NCBI GenBank assembly: GCA_014898425.1
Contig: RCSZ01000010.1
Coordinates: forward strand, 1,488,001-1,552,000
DNA from: Botryotinia globosa
Lineage: Eukaryota; Ascomycota; Leotiomycetes; Helotiales; Sclerotiniaceae
DNA length: 64,000 nucleotides
Reading direction: 5' to 3'
Position 1 is the first letter of the stretch. Each line of letters starts with the position of its first letter. Position numbers and translations under genes: made by a program. This document shows positions 36,805 to 49,091 of the stretch, piece after piece. The notes beneath the pieces were generated by a model, which worked only from the letters and a program-made list of their open reading frames with translations, made no database searches and was not told where the DNA came from.

Positions 36805-38583
36805 TCATGTAAGCTCCATTAACTGCCCATGTGTCCAATCCTTATAGTTTGGTCCGGCCCCTTTCTTGATATCTTCAAGCTCCCAAGCTAAGAGGTCCTT
36901 TCTTTTCGTTAGGATATGTGACAATGGAGCAGCTTGTTTGATACCCATGATGTCGGATATGACTCTTAATCTCCCTGCTACCCAGTTACTCATCATATCG
37001 GATACAAGAGGCGTACAGGCTGCTGTATATAGAGGCCACAATAAAAGATTACCGCTAACGGCTTTAGCACTGTTTAATGAGACTTCTCTGCCCTCCATAT
37101 ATCCAAGCATAAAGGGAACACTAGCACATATATCATGTGATAGTTGAATGACGGCTGTGGTCGAGATCTCCAATTGAGAATCAGAGAAGATAGAATTCCT
37201 CAGGTCTAGATCGAATAACTGAGGCTGAATATTTTTAAGATGAGTGAGCTGAACATAGATAACTTCATTGATGAGAATCCGAACACATCGATAGTGGTTC
37301 CAGAGTGCGGCGGCCCAGATACTATCGTAAATATGATAATGATCTGAGAAAACGCCATCAGACCTTTGTCTTAAGGTGAGTGTTCTATAAAACATAGACT
37401 CCGGTGGGCAATTGAATGCCCACTCTACAAGCTTGGAATCGATCACGAGGGCGGCTTTGATTATTTTTTCCGCGTTTCTATAATCGTGAAAAGAAGACAT
37501 TGTAGCACGGAGATCACCAAATTCCATCACTTGTTCCGACAGATTTGTGGCGTGGGCATCATTTAGCGACTGAAACTGAAGAGCATATTTTGACCAATCC
37601 CGAATGAAAGACGGAATAGAAACATGGCGTTGTATACAGTTCGTGATCTAAAAAAAGCATTAAACATAATTGCAAGACTGAAAGAGACAATAAACCTACT
37701 ACTTGAGTCCTAAGATGAGCAAATATGTGCCGGCCTATTGGAGTTTCAAGGCATTGCTTTCCCTTAAGCTGCATCAACGATGAGGCGCCAATAACATGTT
37801 TGGTCCAAGATTGCATTGACTGGGGACCGGTGCATGTGTTTATCTATCAGCCAATTAGCCGGTTAACTTTTATAACTGTTCATTAGAATTACTTCATAAA
37901 GACCCAAAAGCATTACTGCCACGAGGGTCTGATCAGACCGTGCTTCTTCTTCGTTTCTCAGCCGCGAACTGACAAGTCTAAGAGCAGAGTTGTACTTTTT
38001 GTTTGCGCGGAACTGAAATTCAGAAGCATTCCAGAAGTTTGCCAAGCCGACCATGCCAAGACATTCGATGCTATCAGTCAAAGCAGGACCAATGAGTTCA
38101 TTGTCATATAGTTCATGGAGATACTGAAAGCTACCACTTGTCGAATTGTCTTCGAGAACATAGTTTCGAAAGAAGTAATAGGTTGCCTGCTCAGCTGAAG
38201 AAGTCGAAAGCTCTGGTGCCAGTGGTGTTATCTGCGTGGCAAGTTGCGTCTTGGAATGGCACGTCAATTGAGGATCAATAGGAGTCTCTGGCGCATCGTT
38301 TGATGCTTTGCTTCTTTTCTTGGATACTACTAATCGAATGTCATTTTCAGTTCGTCGTTTGTTAGCGTAGTGTTGCGTTTGATCGCGGAACATCATATCT
38401 GCTTCAGTTCTGTATCCTGTGCAATTACGGCCAGCGCGAATACATTGTGAACAAGATGGCGTCAGAGTGTCACACTGGATAGGTCAATGGCTAGAACGAT
38501 CCTATGGGAAGCTGCTTACTCACCTTGGTCCTCCGAATTCTGCACTCTGCGCAAGCTTTACTTGGCTTACCACAATAAACCAT
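36805..38583 (-). CDS. Zn2Cys6 transcription factor, 541 aa
   Basis: Four exons: 38583-38524, 38474-37893, 37843-37703, 37647-36805; the 1626 nt are in frame. The first intron splits the zinc cluster after its second Cys group begins, at RIRRTK|C, which is common in this family. The six-Cys binuclear cluster (residues about 10-39) reads CAECRIRRTKC then CSQCIRAGRNC. A basic linker and a Ser/Thr-rich stretch follow, then the helical fungal regulatory region with LVAVMLLGLYE, MQSWTKHVIGASSLMQLKG and ETPIGRHIFAHLRTQ motifs. It would act in the nucleus as a dimeric DNA-binding regulator. No target is evident. The nearest gene is the decayed membrane-protein gene at 39.3 kb. Confidence 0.92.
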
Positions 38584-39262
38584 TTAGTGACTTTATTGAG
38601 ATAGTTGGTAGCATTTCGGGTTATTGAAGAATTGAGGACTCTCTTATAGAGCAATTGGGCATATTATGAGTAGTCTACGAACCCGTGTCTCGTAAGGATG
38701 TTGGGAAAAATGATGATTACATCAGAGCATTAGAACAAATGAATCGAATTTGTCACCCGTGTATCTGGTCGTATATCTATGAGAGATCGACAATGCAGAT
38801 GAAGCTTGATTCTCTTTAGGAACATTTGATTGATTGTTCGTAAGACGCATAAGGCTCTGTCATCATACGCTTTCCTCTTTCGGGTATCCTCAGCGTAGCA
38901 CATTGATTACTCAGCCTCTTTGTGACACTACCTAGGTAGGTACTACTACTCAACTTTCGACGGCAACTCCCGAACTATCCTTGGATTCAAGTTGTTTGAT
39001 ATCCTAAGATCCTTCTTTCATACAGCAATTTGGGACATCTATAGCACTTTTCCTTCAGATAAAATTGCATTGCACAAGGATCAGCGAGCCTTATTCTTGG
39101 ACGGTAATCCGGAAATTGTGTCACAGAAAAGACCCAACTTCGATGTAAGAGAAGACTGCCTCATACTTAATTCCAAGATTTGTTGATTTTCTTTTTTGGA
39201 ATTTCATTTCTATCTTCTTTATACCAACTCACTCCCTTGGCAATCATTCAAAGTTCAACCAT
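38584..39262. other. Intergenic region
   Basis: No coding frame. It contains a palindromic CTACCTAGGTAGGTA word at about 38929-38943 and is the presumed promoter of the Zn2Cys6 gene on its left. Confidence 0.45.
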
Positions 39263-39263
39263 C

Positions 39264-40140
39264 ATGGTAGCCATTGAAAGGGCATCGCATATGCGGGAAT
39301 CATTGCATATGCCATCGCCTTAGCAATGGCTGTATTTGCGATCTTCTCCCAGGGTTTCAAGCAGAAGCTTGTTTGGGTAGGTATCGGATTGTTTTTCGTT
39401 GTGAGGATTGCCGGCGTAATGTTTGAGCCTGAAAATATATATAATCCTGCGAATACCAGTGATGCAAAATGGTTGATTGTCCCGCAGTCTGTTGGGATAT
39501 CGCACTTGTTTATGGCTAATTATGGTTTACTTTCTAGGAGGTACGTTAGAGTTATTGAATGTCTCTCATAGCAATGTTTACGCTACCATGAAGCAATGGC
39601 AGTACCGATATAATATCTGGCTATGCAAAAGCTGCAACCCCCTTTGAGATGCAAAATGGTGGATACTACAAGCCAAGAACTTCAACATCTAGATCCCTAC
39701 GAAATCTTTTCATTCAAATAATGCATATACCCACGATAATTGCCCTGATTCTTTGTATTGTTGGCGCCAGTCGAGAGTTTGATGGTGCATCGTCCAAGAT
39801 CTCATCCGGTAGAAATCTTACAGAATCGGAATCGCTATTTATGTACGAGTGTATATTATCAAATTTCCCTCGTCATTGTCACCTTTACAGATCGTTACAA
39901 AATCCCAAGTGGACACTTCCACCGAGTGTTCTTGGCCGCCAGATTATTTTGCAAGAAGTCAGATTACTTTGCAGTGTTTTGGCAGCTTTCACTCCCATCA
40001 AATAAATCTCTACAATTGATGGGTCCGCATTAGTAAGATTGGTTGTGGAAATTCTTGAGGAATTTATAGTAGTCGCATTGCACTTACTTGCGGGTTTAAT
40101 GACACCAAGGTCGAATACACAAGATTGCATATACTATTGT
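39264..40140 (+). pseudogene. Decayed multi-pass membrane protein gene (DUF7702-like)
   Basis: Hydrophobic segments in the order expected of small fungal integral membrane proteins of the DUF7702 type: IIAYAIALAMAVFAIF, a VWVGIGLFFVVRIAG segment, QSVGISHLFMANYGLLSR (then an intron-like GTACGT donor), HIPTIIALILCIVGAS, VRLLCSVLAAFTPIK, and STIDGSALVRLVVEILEEF. These lie in more than one reading frame. The plausible ATG at 39264 is out of frame with the first segment, a central segment (YYQISLVIVTFTDRY) is in a different frame from its neighbours, and an in-frame TAA sits at about 40003-40005 before the last two segments. Several independent lesions argue for a pseudogene rather than missed introns. 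The family name is a low-confidence recollection. Confidence 0.55.
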
Positions 40141-41084
40141 TGACGGAAAATTAGCGGATCTGAATCTTAAATATCATGTCAGATTTTCTTGCAAAATCTC
40201 GAATATTATCTCTTCTACGTTTCGCACGCAGTTTTATTATATTTTCATTTTGACGATTTAGAAACAGTGATAAGTGACGGCAGTCGCTGATTGAATCATG
40301 TCAATATCATAGGTTAGATTCAATAATAAGATATCAAGCTTTGTGCTTCAGTTGAAGTAATAAACTGTGAGTATTGTTCTTGGAAGTTAATCTTTCTCCA
40401 ATCTCCTGAGTAAATGGAGTTTACCATGTGAGAGTAACAATACCCTATTGATGTTTCACTGCTCGTTTCGCTATTCAATTGAGACCCAGCCAACTGATTT
40501 TGCTTTAGGACTTTATATCATCTATTTTGTATGATTGATAAAGAATTTCTGAACCCAAACATAAGAACTGTAGGATAAAAACACCATCATCTCGATCATA
40601 TGGCGGAGTGCACCGTCATCCATTTAAGCGAAAATTACCAAAAAGGGTAACCAGTAAGTAGCGTCATTGTGAATTTCTCACAGTGGTAACTCCGTAGTAG
40701 TGGTTAATCTATTACGCTTTTCATTCCTAATCAAGAGACTATTTCGTAGCTGTCGCATCGAGTGATATTGATATATGGGACGGTTAAATCTGCTTAACTT
40801 AACCCAATTATAGATGTTTCTACTTGTTGCGGAAAGGTTTTCGCATTTTCAATGGTAGACTTTTTCTTCTTCTTGTCTTGGCATTCATCGCGCTGCTATA
40901 TGTGCTGGGTTTAAATGCAGTGAAATCCTGGACTGCACAATGACTTTTATTATAAAGCTTCTCTCTATATCCGTCTCGTCTTGAAGATTTACATCCGTTA
41001 AACACAGAAGCACGTCGTAACTCCTCTTTCTTGTATCTTTACCGGCCCGTCGATTTTCTGGTACTCCAATACAAACCAGACAGT
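40141..41084. other. Intergenic region, no gene recognised
   Basis: Nothing coding stands out. It presumably carries the promoter of the plus-strand gene at 41085. Confidence 0.45.
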
Positions 41085-42976
41085 ATGGGGAAACTCGCGG
41101 GACTCATTAGTTCAGGTATTGGTCTCGCAATGGAAGCAAAAACATCCTATCAATCCCCGAGTCCTAAATCCCACACGAAAGATGCAAATCGGGCTTCAAC
41201 TTATATAGCTCCATCCCAGAGTTGGTCTATCACCAAGGTTTCCATGTATTGATGCTAACTTACAATAGTGCCACTTCGCACTTTGTCAAAAGCAAATCAA
41301 CATAGCAATGATGACGACGCATATCGAGACCTACAATCCTATGCTGACTACCAAAACACCCTTTCAGATCGCATAAGTGCGGACATAGAGAGAGATGAGA
41401 ATTCCAGAAAATATTTAACCGCAAATTCTCGAGCACAACCAATGAGGAATATGTACGAGCGAGACGTTTTATTTTACTCCCACGAGCTGCCAGATCAAAG
41501 GATTCGGCCAGCTCAAGGACTCTCTTGCCCTGTAATACTGCCACAGCGGAGGCCTGAAACGCAGAGTCGTGGTATAATCCGAGCGTACTCCTTGGAGCTA
41601 GCGAATTGTGGCATACATCAAGATACTTTTCTGGATTTTATTGATGATTTCAATGAAGCTCATAAAGTAAGTTGGAACACACGAATCTCATTTGTGGACA
41701 CTTACTTGTGTACAGGCATCTCCTTATCTCGACGCCGTGAATGTGGCCGCCCAAGGTGTCGGATTTGCACCCGGTATTTCTCCGATGATCGTGTCTATGG
41801 TTGTTCCAATAGCAGTACGAGCCGCTAAAGGTTATCAGACACAGAGACAGTAAGCAGGCATTCTAACTACTTGGTGATGATAACACTTAGTTGATACTCT
41901 CCTTAGATCGTCCTCTTTCTTAGACAGAGCCAATAAGAACCTCTTCGTACCGCATGGCCTCTTTGCAATGGTCTTAACATTCAAGCCTGAACAGACTCAA
42001 AATCCATATGGAGTACCAAGAGAAATTCAACTTCCCCCATCTGCTTCCCTTATTTATCCCGAAGATGAAAGGCGTGGTCAACAAACTGGCCTAAAGAAAA
42101 TGGGCCACTTTATAGCGGATTATGGAGATCGTAGAGCCCAGGCTCGATACGTATGTGCGATTCATCTTTTTGATAAATAAGGACCTACTGACAAACAAAA
42201 AGGCGCACAACAACCCCGAGTCATCTTTGGCTAGTCCTTTACCAACATTCAACAGTCGTTGGGCTGACCCAAATCATCCTGCCAATAGTGGTGGACTAAA
42301 AAGTCTACTGACTGGCATTCCAGACGATAAAAAATCTGGCAGAGAAGGCAAAAAAGATCGCAAAAAAGACAGAAGAGATCGTCGTCGTAGAGATAGCTCA
42401 AGCAGTGATACATCCAGAAGGAGTGGACTTCTAAGCACAGCGCTTGGGGCGGTAGGTGATGCCAGTGGGAGGAATAGCAATTCTGATAGTAGAAAAACAA
42501 GTTTGGCAGGAACCGCGAGAGGGATGATAAATGGACCTGGAAAACAAGATCAAAGTTTAATCAAGGGAATCAAAGGCATAGGGATGAAGACTGATATCCT
42601 ATACCTGATGATCACAAATAACACCGAAGATCAGAGATCCTTTCCTTCAACAAGATCGCAAACGTCACTGACTCACGTTCCGTCAATTTTACCACTGGAG
42701 TCTCAAACCACAAATCCAGACGATTGGCTGAGATCATCCAAGAATGATCAAGACTTTGTCTATTCCATCGTGGATCAAGATCGAACAGTTCACCAAACTA
42801 ACCAAAACCAAAATGGCAATCCCTATATTGTTAGACAAGATCTAGTCGCCAGGGGGTCTGCCGCTAGACATTTTGAACAAAACGACGCACCGCCTGCATA
42901 CAGAGAAGCAATGCCGGCAAGGTATTATGATCAGATGAGACAACATGACGAGGAGTTCTGCGCACCCACTATATAG
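41085..42976 (+). CDS. Conserved fungal protein of unknown function, about 557 aa
   Basis: Proposed exons: 41085-41245, 41306-41666, 41716-41849, 41907-42150, 42203-42976 (1674 nt, in frame). The N-terminus (MGKLAGLISSGIGLAMEA) and the core pattern (FLDFIDDFNEAHK, then ASPYLDAVNVAAQGVGFAPG, then FLDRANKNLFVPHGLFAMVL) follow a pattern I associate with many ascomycete hypothetical proteins. The hydrophobic GISPMIVSMVVPIAVRAA segment may associate with membranes. The C-terminal half is disordered, with a strongly basic Lys/Asp/Arg cluster (residues about 330-355) and an APPAYREA motif near the end that resembles a PPxY-type site. Most introns have good signals (GTAAGT, GTAAGC, GTATGT). The first is uncertain: it has a GCTAAC branch site but needs the second AG downstream to keep the frame. 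Confidence 0.78.
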
Positions 42977-44022
42977 TACCTCTCTGATTCCATGTCAATT
43001 TCGGATCTAGGATGTTTTTACTTGGCTTGGAGTGTGTGGAAGTGTAATTGTATTTAGCATCACTGGATGCTCACGTTTTGACTTTATCACATCTTGATTT
43101 GACGTATCCTTCCATATAATGGCCTCGCTTAGGGAAACTCAAGGATTAAAGTTTCTAATCAATTCAATTTTTCAACTGAAGACAGAAATTGTATGTGAAC
43201 TTTTGATGATCGTGCTGTTGTCCAATTGAAACGCAAGTCGAAAGAAAAGAAGAGTCTCGTATCAATGGGACGAGTTGTGGAGACAGGGCAATACGTCGTA
43301 TAAATATGTGACAATATGTGCTTTTGATAACTTCTCGAACGCAGGAAGATGAAAGAGATACCTGATACTATGAATTCTTTTCAGCAACGAACAATGCCAC
43401 ATCAGTCATTGCTTTCATACATCGTCTCATTGGAGATAGTGTGGTCAGCTAATGGTACAAGACGAAGAATGTTACCTGCTTGCCCTTCCCTCATTGAGGA
43501 ATGAGTATTCAAAAGCTGTTACTACAAGCCCAGAAGTTAATGGTCTATGAAAAATTGTGATTATGTAGTGTGTATCGTTCATGTGATTGGATTTGTGGTT
43601 CATATAAAAGTTAGAAACTAAGATAGCTATCTATTAACAGATGACTGTCGCGCAATCCACTTGACCTTATTGACTTGAACATTAATAACAAGCTTGAATA
43701 ATACACACACATAAATCATGGATAGAACGGAAGTAGCGTGGTTAGCTACCCCCGAGAGGTTCTATAGAAATTTGAATCGGAAAGATCGGGGACAGCCCTT
43801 GAATGGTTATTTGATAAGCAAGAAAAAGAAAAGACACGTGTATGAAAGTTTGCCCCCAGTGGTTGTGGACTTCTACTGCTAGAATCGAATGCGTGAGAAT
43901 TATACGCCGCTTCCGATTTTGGCAGTAGGTTCATGGAATCAAAACCCCATCAAAATTGTCACAAGAATTCTTGGTGGGCTCCGAAGCAAGATGTTTTGGC
44001 ACAAGAGAGTGGGCAAGACTGT
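42977..44022. other. Intergenic region
   Basis: About 1 kb between two convergent genes. No gene, repeat or RNA is evident; it probably contains both 3' untranslated regions. Confidence 0.45.
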
Positions 44023-45142
44023 TCAGGACTTAGACTCCGCAATCTGTAGGACATCCTTCTCAAGATCAATCTCTTTCCATGGGCCCAATCCTAGCTTCTT
44101 GTCGTTCTCGGTCACCCTGACGGCACCACCCACCATATAATGCGGACCTAATGCAGCCAATCCCATATGTACGTTTGTAATTTCGCGGCCCTTGAATACA
44201 ATACGATAGTTATCAATTGTCTCCCCGCTCTCGAGAGAATTCAGATCATGTACCTCAGACGCGGTTGGACTTCGAGCATCGCAGATCTCCAAGTCTTTAA
44301 GCCATGGCGCAAGTAAAGCTTCTCCAGTCATTTTGACATAGGTCTCTCGTAAACACCACATGGCATAGAATCGTCTAATCTTCGCATCGATGACCTTGTT
44401 ACTGTCAATACTCAATTGTTCGGCCTTCCCCTCACTATCTGTAATGATCAAATCCAATTGTCTGTTTCTCCATTCGCATCTAGAGAGCGCGTCGTTGCCA
44501 AATCCATGAAGTTTTTTACCGGGCGCAACTTCGTCGAGTCCAATTGTTGAAAGCTTCATATGATTGACCTCCGAATCTGCGAACACGTCTCCGTGCATGT
44601 CAATCCATTCGAAGAACCCACTCTTCTCTATATATTTATAGTCATGCGAAAGTCGTTCGTTGGCGCACACGATGTCTGTTCCCACATTTATTGCTCCATG
44701 GCCCCCAATCACAGCTATCAATGTTACAAGTCCAGCCTGATGACTTACATTGAATTCGATTCGAGGTTGATTTGCGGCCGAAATATAACAAGGCTTTCCA
44801 TTCGATTCGCGCGAAATCGTAGTCTCCGACCAAGGTACATTGCAATATTTTGCAATAACAAGGTGCTTGAGAAGATGGGATGCTAAGCTCATTTTTGCAT
44901 CTTTGACGTGATAATATTTAAGGACTGATTGTTGCTCGGATTCAGAGAGAAGAGCCAAAGCGCGAGAAGCCTAGCATCATCTGTCAATTCAGACAAGTAG
45001 AGCAGCTTGTAGACGTTATACACACAGCAGTTCTCAGTTCTGCGACCTCCTCTCTGGGCTTATCTTTGCGGTGGACAGGCCACAGGAGTCTTGTATCGAG
45101 CAGCCATTGAACAATGTATGGCTCTGAGCTTGGGGATGTCAT
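44023..45142 (-). CDS. npgA: 4'-phosphopantetheinyl transferase, Sfp/NpgA type, 354 aa
   Basis: Two exons: 45142-45026 and 44970-44023 (1065 nt, in frame). Start ATG at 45142. It transfers the phosphopantetheine arm of CoA to carrier-protein serines, activating polyketide synthases, non-ribosomal peptide synthetases and the alpha-aminoadipate reductase of lysine synthesis; it acts in the cytosol. The N-terminal CoA-binding signature ESNGKPCY and FNVSHQAGLV are present. The Mg-binding motif NVGTDIV has its Asp near residue 138. The second signature WCLRETYVKMTGEAL (residues about 244-258) has the Glu and Lys of the family W..KE..-K pattern, with Arg in place of the first Lys. Length is close to Aspergillus NpgA. 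The symbol is by analogy. Divergent from the Zn2Cys6 gene at 47.1 kb. Confidence 0.94.
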
Positions 45143-47052
45143 CGTATTGAGATTTTGAGGCTTGTTGTAGAAACAATCTTAAACGATTGAAGCCGGTTAG
45201 AGAAACATCTACGACTGACACATCAGTTTGTTCACCAGCCAGATAAGCAATTGATTATGTAAGCGAAATGACGCATGCACTTTTATCTCCACAACCAGCC
45301 AAAGCAATTTTTTGTTTCTCTTCAGAATTCTTCGGATATTTTCACATCGCCTTATATTGTTCGCGCCGTCTATGTACACGCAGACGAATTTGGTCTATTC
45401 TTAGTCATATATTGCTATATTATATCAATCTTCACATATATCGTGAAGTTGATCGCAACTTCCTCAGCATTATGACGCATAAGTGTGTGTGGCTAGTAAG
45501 ATAGGATTGGAACATTTCAAAGTTGTAGATGTTACCGGACCACGAACCTTTCCTGGCTCAGATATTCAGCCGGCTCTTTCCTATTAACGGGTCAAGTTTT
45601 ATTACACACTTTCTTACCATGTGAAAGCTCCATCTTCCCCCCTGGCGAGACTGTGAAAATACTTCCGGGGACTGGTAGCTTTGGTGAAAGTGTTGTGATG
45701 GTAGCATTGGTGACAGGTACTATGGTTGTTACTGATGGTAGAAGGGAAGACATTCTCACAGCCTCCAGGGAGTTTTATAGCGATACCGCAAGACTCGAAA
45801 TAGTCGTCTCACTTGACGAACAAGCAAAATGTACACAGCGGACTTTTTCAGTTCTCAGCAACGCTAACAGCGCCAACTCAAAAATCGATTCTCCCAACGC
45901 AGCTATCAGATCGACTCATATCATAGCGTGGATGACCGCGCTGAACCCTTTTCACAAAGTGACATCTTTAGGTGGTATATTTGGCAACATCGAAGTCATT
46001 TACGTTTCATTCATGATGAAAATTCCGCGAACTCAGGGGAGTTATGTATGACTGAGAAGAAGTAGTAAGATTGATCGAAATAATTGAAAAGGGGAATCTA
46101 AAAATGGATAATGATGCAGGTTTAAAAATCATTGACAAGTATGGATTAGATGAGATTGACGAAGCAATGAAGAGAGCCAATAACAAGAATGGATACAGAA
46201 AACAAGTGCTTTTAATTCCTGGAAACGATTTGCCACAATAATAACGGTGTGTTTCATCTACAGTCACGATAACGATAAACGGACCTTAGAAGCACAAGAA
46301 TCCAAATGGACAAAGTAGAACTCTTATATTTTTGGAAATGCCACGATCATTTGCCCAATTGAGATTGTTCTACCAGCAAATAGCTCCGCGAAGAAACGTG
46401 TATGCAAGTATTTATGCAGCTTACTCCGTACGACATGCTTACATTTTCAGCCCCCAAACAAAAATTTACACGCGAGTCTGATGCACAATTCGTAGAACCA
46501 TGAGTTTTCAAGGGTAAAAACAACGTCGATAGAGGTTGCGGTGTTCCATGATAGGAAATGGGCCATGTGCCAAACAGGGTAGTTATGGTTACGTTAGGCA
46601 AGCCATATTCCAGAAACCTTCTATATGCCACAGCTGCTGCAGACATTTCCAGTCACATTACCTCGTTGTCGTCATGAAAGTCAGATGATACCTTGTTCTT
46701 TCTCGTCATTGTGACATTAAATGCAGGAACAAGAAATCTTTCCACATGGCTTTCACATAGGTAAATGCAACCCAAGATATAAAAAATCAATGGTGGGGGC
46801 CTATAATGGCTGTCTGTACATCAGATTTCACCGGATGTTCTCATATATACTTTCTTCTATGCACAGAAGCTCTCCATCTGTGCACAGGACTATTTGAGAT
46901 ATTATACGAATTTCTATCGCGTCTTGACTTCCCTTGGAATTATTGCTTTCCGCAGCCACGGTGGCGATGATATCCAGTGCATGGTGGTTTGCGTTATTCT
47001 CATTGTATTCTATCTGAGTCTGCTGTCAACAGCTGATGTGATAGTTGATGCT
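45143..47052. other. 1.9-kb divergent intergenic region
   Basis: Lies between the divergent transferase and Zn2Cys6 genes. A 132-aa plus ORF at 45653-46051 has no motif, signal peptide or splice context and is probably chance. No other structure seen. Confidence 0.45.
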
Positions 47053-49091
47053 ATGGCGGCTTCCAGCAGATCATCATTGTATTGCAATGATATGAGGAAC
47101 GAGTTCTATTCGAATTTTGATGACTGTCAAGATGATATCAATGAGTCTCTAGATTTTGATCATGTCTCATCTACGGACTTCTACTTTGGTTCTGCAATGT
47201 TCTTGATTCCTCAGATGTTTGGAGAACAACCTTATCCACCTCAGCATGAATTTGCCGACATTACACCAACTTACGAATCATTTCAACGTTTGCCACCTAG
47301 CTCCGGGTTCACCAGTACTAAAGCCGATGGCCAAGAGCAGTTTTTGCCCAGATCACTCGGTGGAATTTGCGGACAAATGATTACAGAGTGTCGTGAAGTC
47401 TCAGAAGCTTCACTGAATCTATACCCAACCGAAGAGAGGTATTTTGAGGATGATAACGACGATGTTATAGAGTGTTCCCGCAAGAAACGGAGACCTTCTC
47501 AAAAGAAAAACGCACGAGCATCAAGTATACCACAATCAAATGTGCTCAAGCTAGAGTTAAGAACGCCATCAATTTCCTGGGTAGGATCGCAACCCATCGC
47601 ATCACAAGAATCTTTAAGCTCGGTTTTCGAGGTCAACATGAATCAGCAGCCGAAGCGCAAAGCTCGGAGTGCCTTCACCCCACAAGGAAAGAAGAAAGTA
47701 GAAGCGGTGAGAAGCGTTGGTGCTTGCGTTCAATGCAAATTCAGAAAGCGAACTGTAAGTTGGTCTAAATACTGTGTTGAATCTTTCAACTGACAAGCGT
47801 AGTGCGGGATAAATGAGCCTTGTATGTTATGCATTCGACGTGCTGGTAGCTTGGAGTCTGCGGCATCTTTATGCACAAGAGAATCGCCATTTGTTGAACT
47901 CTCAATAAGTGAATGTGGGTATTGTACTCTCTTGAAAGGCCAAAAATACTGACCTCATAGTCTACTCTAGCAAATTACTCCCACTGATAACAGATTTCGA
48001 GGTTGAATTTCCAAATGTAGAGGGTCGACAAAAAACCATCAAGATCGATGGAAAAGGCTCTACATCTTCCCCTTTGTATCTCGAAGTTACCGAGATACAA
48101 TCGTTGTTCTTGGCAGAGAATTTACGAAAAGAAGTTCGTCGAGTAACTAGACTTAATTCCGGAGTTTCACGCCCGCATAATCCTAGTCCGGATCAGTCAG
48201 ATATCATAACTGTTCTCAATCAGAGACTTTTCTCATCTAAAGAGTTCGAAGAATGGGTCATGAATTACACCGATGGAAATAAAATCGATAACGTGAATTC
48301 CACATCTTTCTTGTTCGGAGTTGTGTATGTCAAGGAAAAGCTGCCTCATGTAAGTTTGGTAGTCCAATTCAATGCATCGATTTATTCCACATATCACTAA
48401 TTAAGAGAAGGCAGATCTAGTAAAGAACACGACAAAGCTCATAGCATTTAGCCACATGCTCTGCAAAGGATTGAGAATTACAACCTCTACAAGCCAGCAG
48501 GATGAGGCTGCTCGATATCCCGTACTACGCGCACAGCTCGAGACAAAACTCTTTCATCTTCTCCGCCACACCGAAAAGCTTGTTTACGATGAGCTTCAAC
48601 GTCTAGTCTTCAAAACCTCTGGACAATTAGCGAAGGATGCGGTTGTTCCTGTGGCACTCGTACTTTGGTTGCTTACCCGATTGCAAAGTTTGAAAGCTAG
48701 CCATATCATAAGCTTGAGTGAGCAGGACATTTCTCGTGCGTGTTCGTTCATGATATTATTTTTCAATCTATTCTGCTTGGAGGGTCACTAATGATTTATA
48801 GCATCCTCGGGAACATCGTCAGCAGCTGCATCTCATCAAAAGCGCGTCCTTAACCTCCTCATAAGCGTTTTTACCGCGCTATTTAGATCATCTTTTCCAT
48901 TACTTATGAACTTTGAAGACAAATGCAACAGAGACCTACTGGGGGAAAATGAGGATTTGATACAACTATCCAAGAAACTGAGGAGAGATCTGATAGCGTT
49001 CAAAAGAAGCGGCCATTTAAAAGCTTCAACCTGGAATCAAGGGTTCTTGATAGAGCAGGTGGGTAGATTGAGAGATGTTCTGACGGAGTAG
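47053..49091 (+). CDS. Zn2Cys6 transcription factor with internal DNA-binding domain, 605 aa
   Basis: Five exons: 47053-47754, 47803-47914, 47961-48349, 48411-48735, 48802-49091 (1818 nt, in frame). The ATG at 47053 is preferred; the frame is open upstream but the extra residues are hydrophobic and unlike the gene. The zinc cluster is not at the N-terminus but at residues about 226-262: CVQCKFRKRT|C (the intron falls here), then CMLC and a final Cys after a longer loop (AASLC). It is preceded by a basic stretch (QPKRKARSAFTPQGKKK). The first 220 residues are acidic, Ser/Phe/Tyr-rich, activation-domain-like. The C-terminal 340 residues are helical without a clear fungal_trans motif. It is a likely nuclear regulator with unknown targets; it shares an upstream region with the phosphopantetheinyl transferase. 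Confidence 0.88.

Noticed and set aside
45653..46051. 132-aa plus ORF
   Set aside because: No recognisable family, signal peptide or introns, and weak protein-like composition; kept as intergenic.
30166..49091. A secondary-metabolite gene cluster (O-methyltransferase, two regulators, phosphopantetheinyl transferase)
   Set aside because: No polyketide, peptide or terpene synthase is present, and the genes are spread over 19 kb with an AT island and unrelated genes between them.
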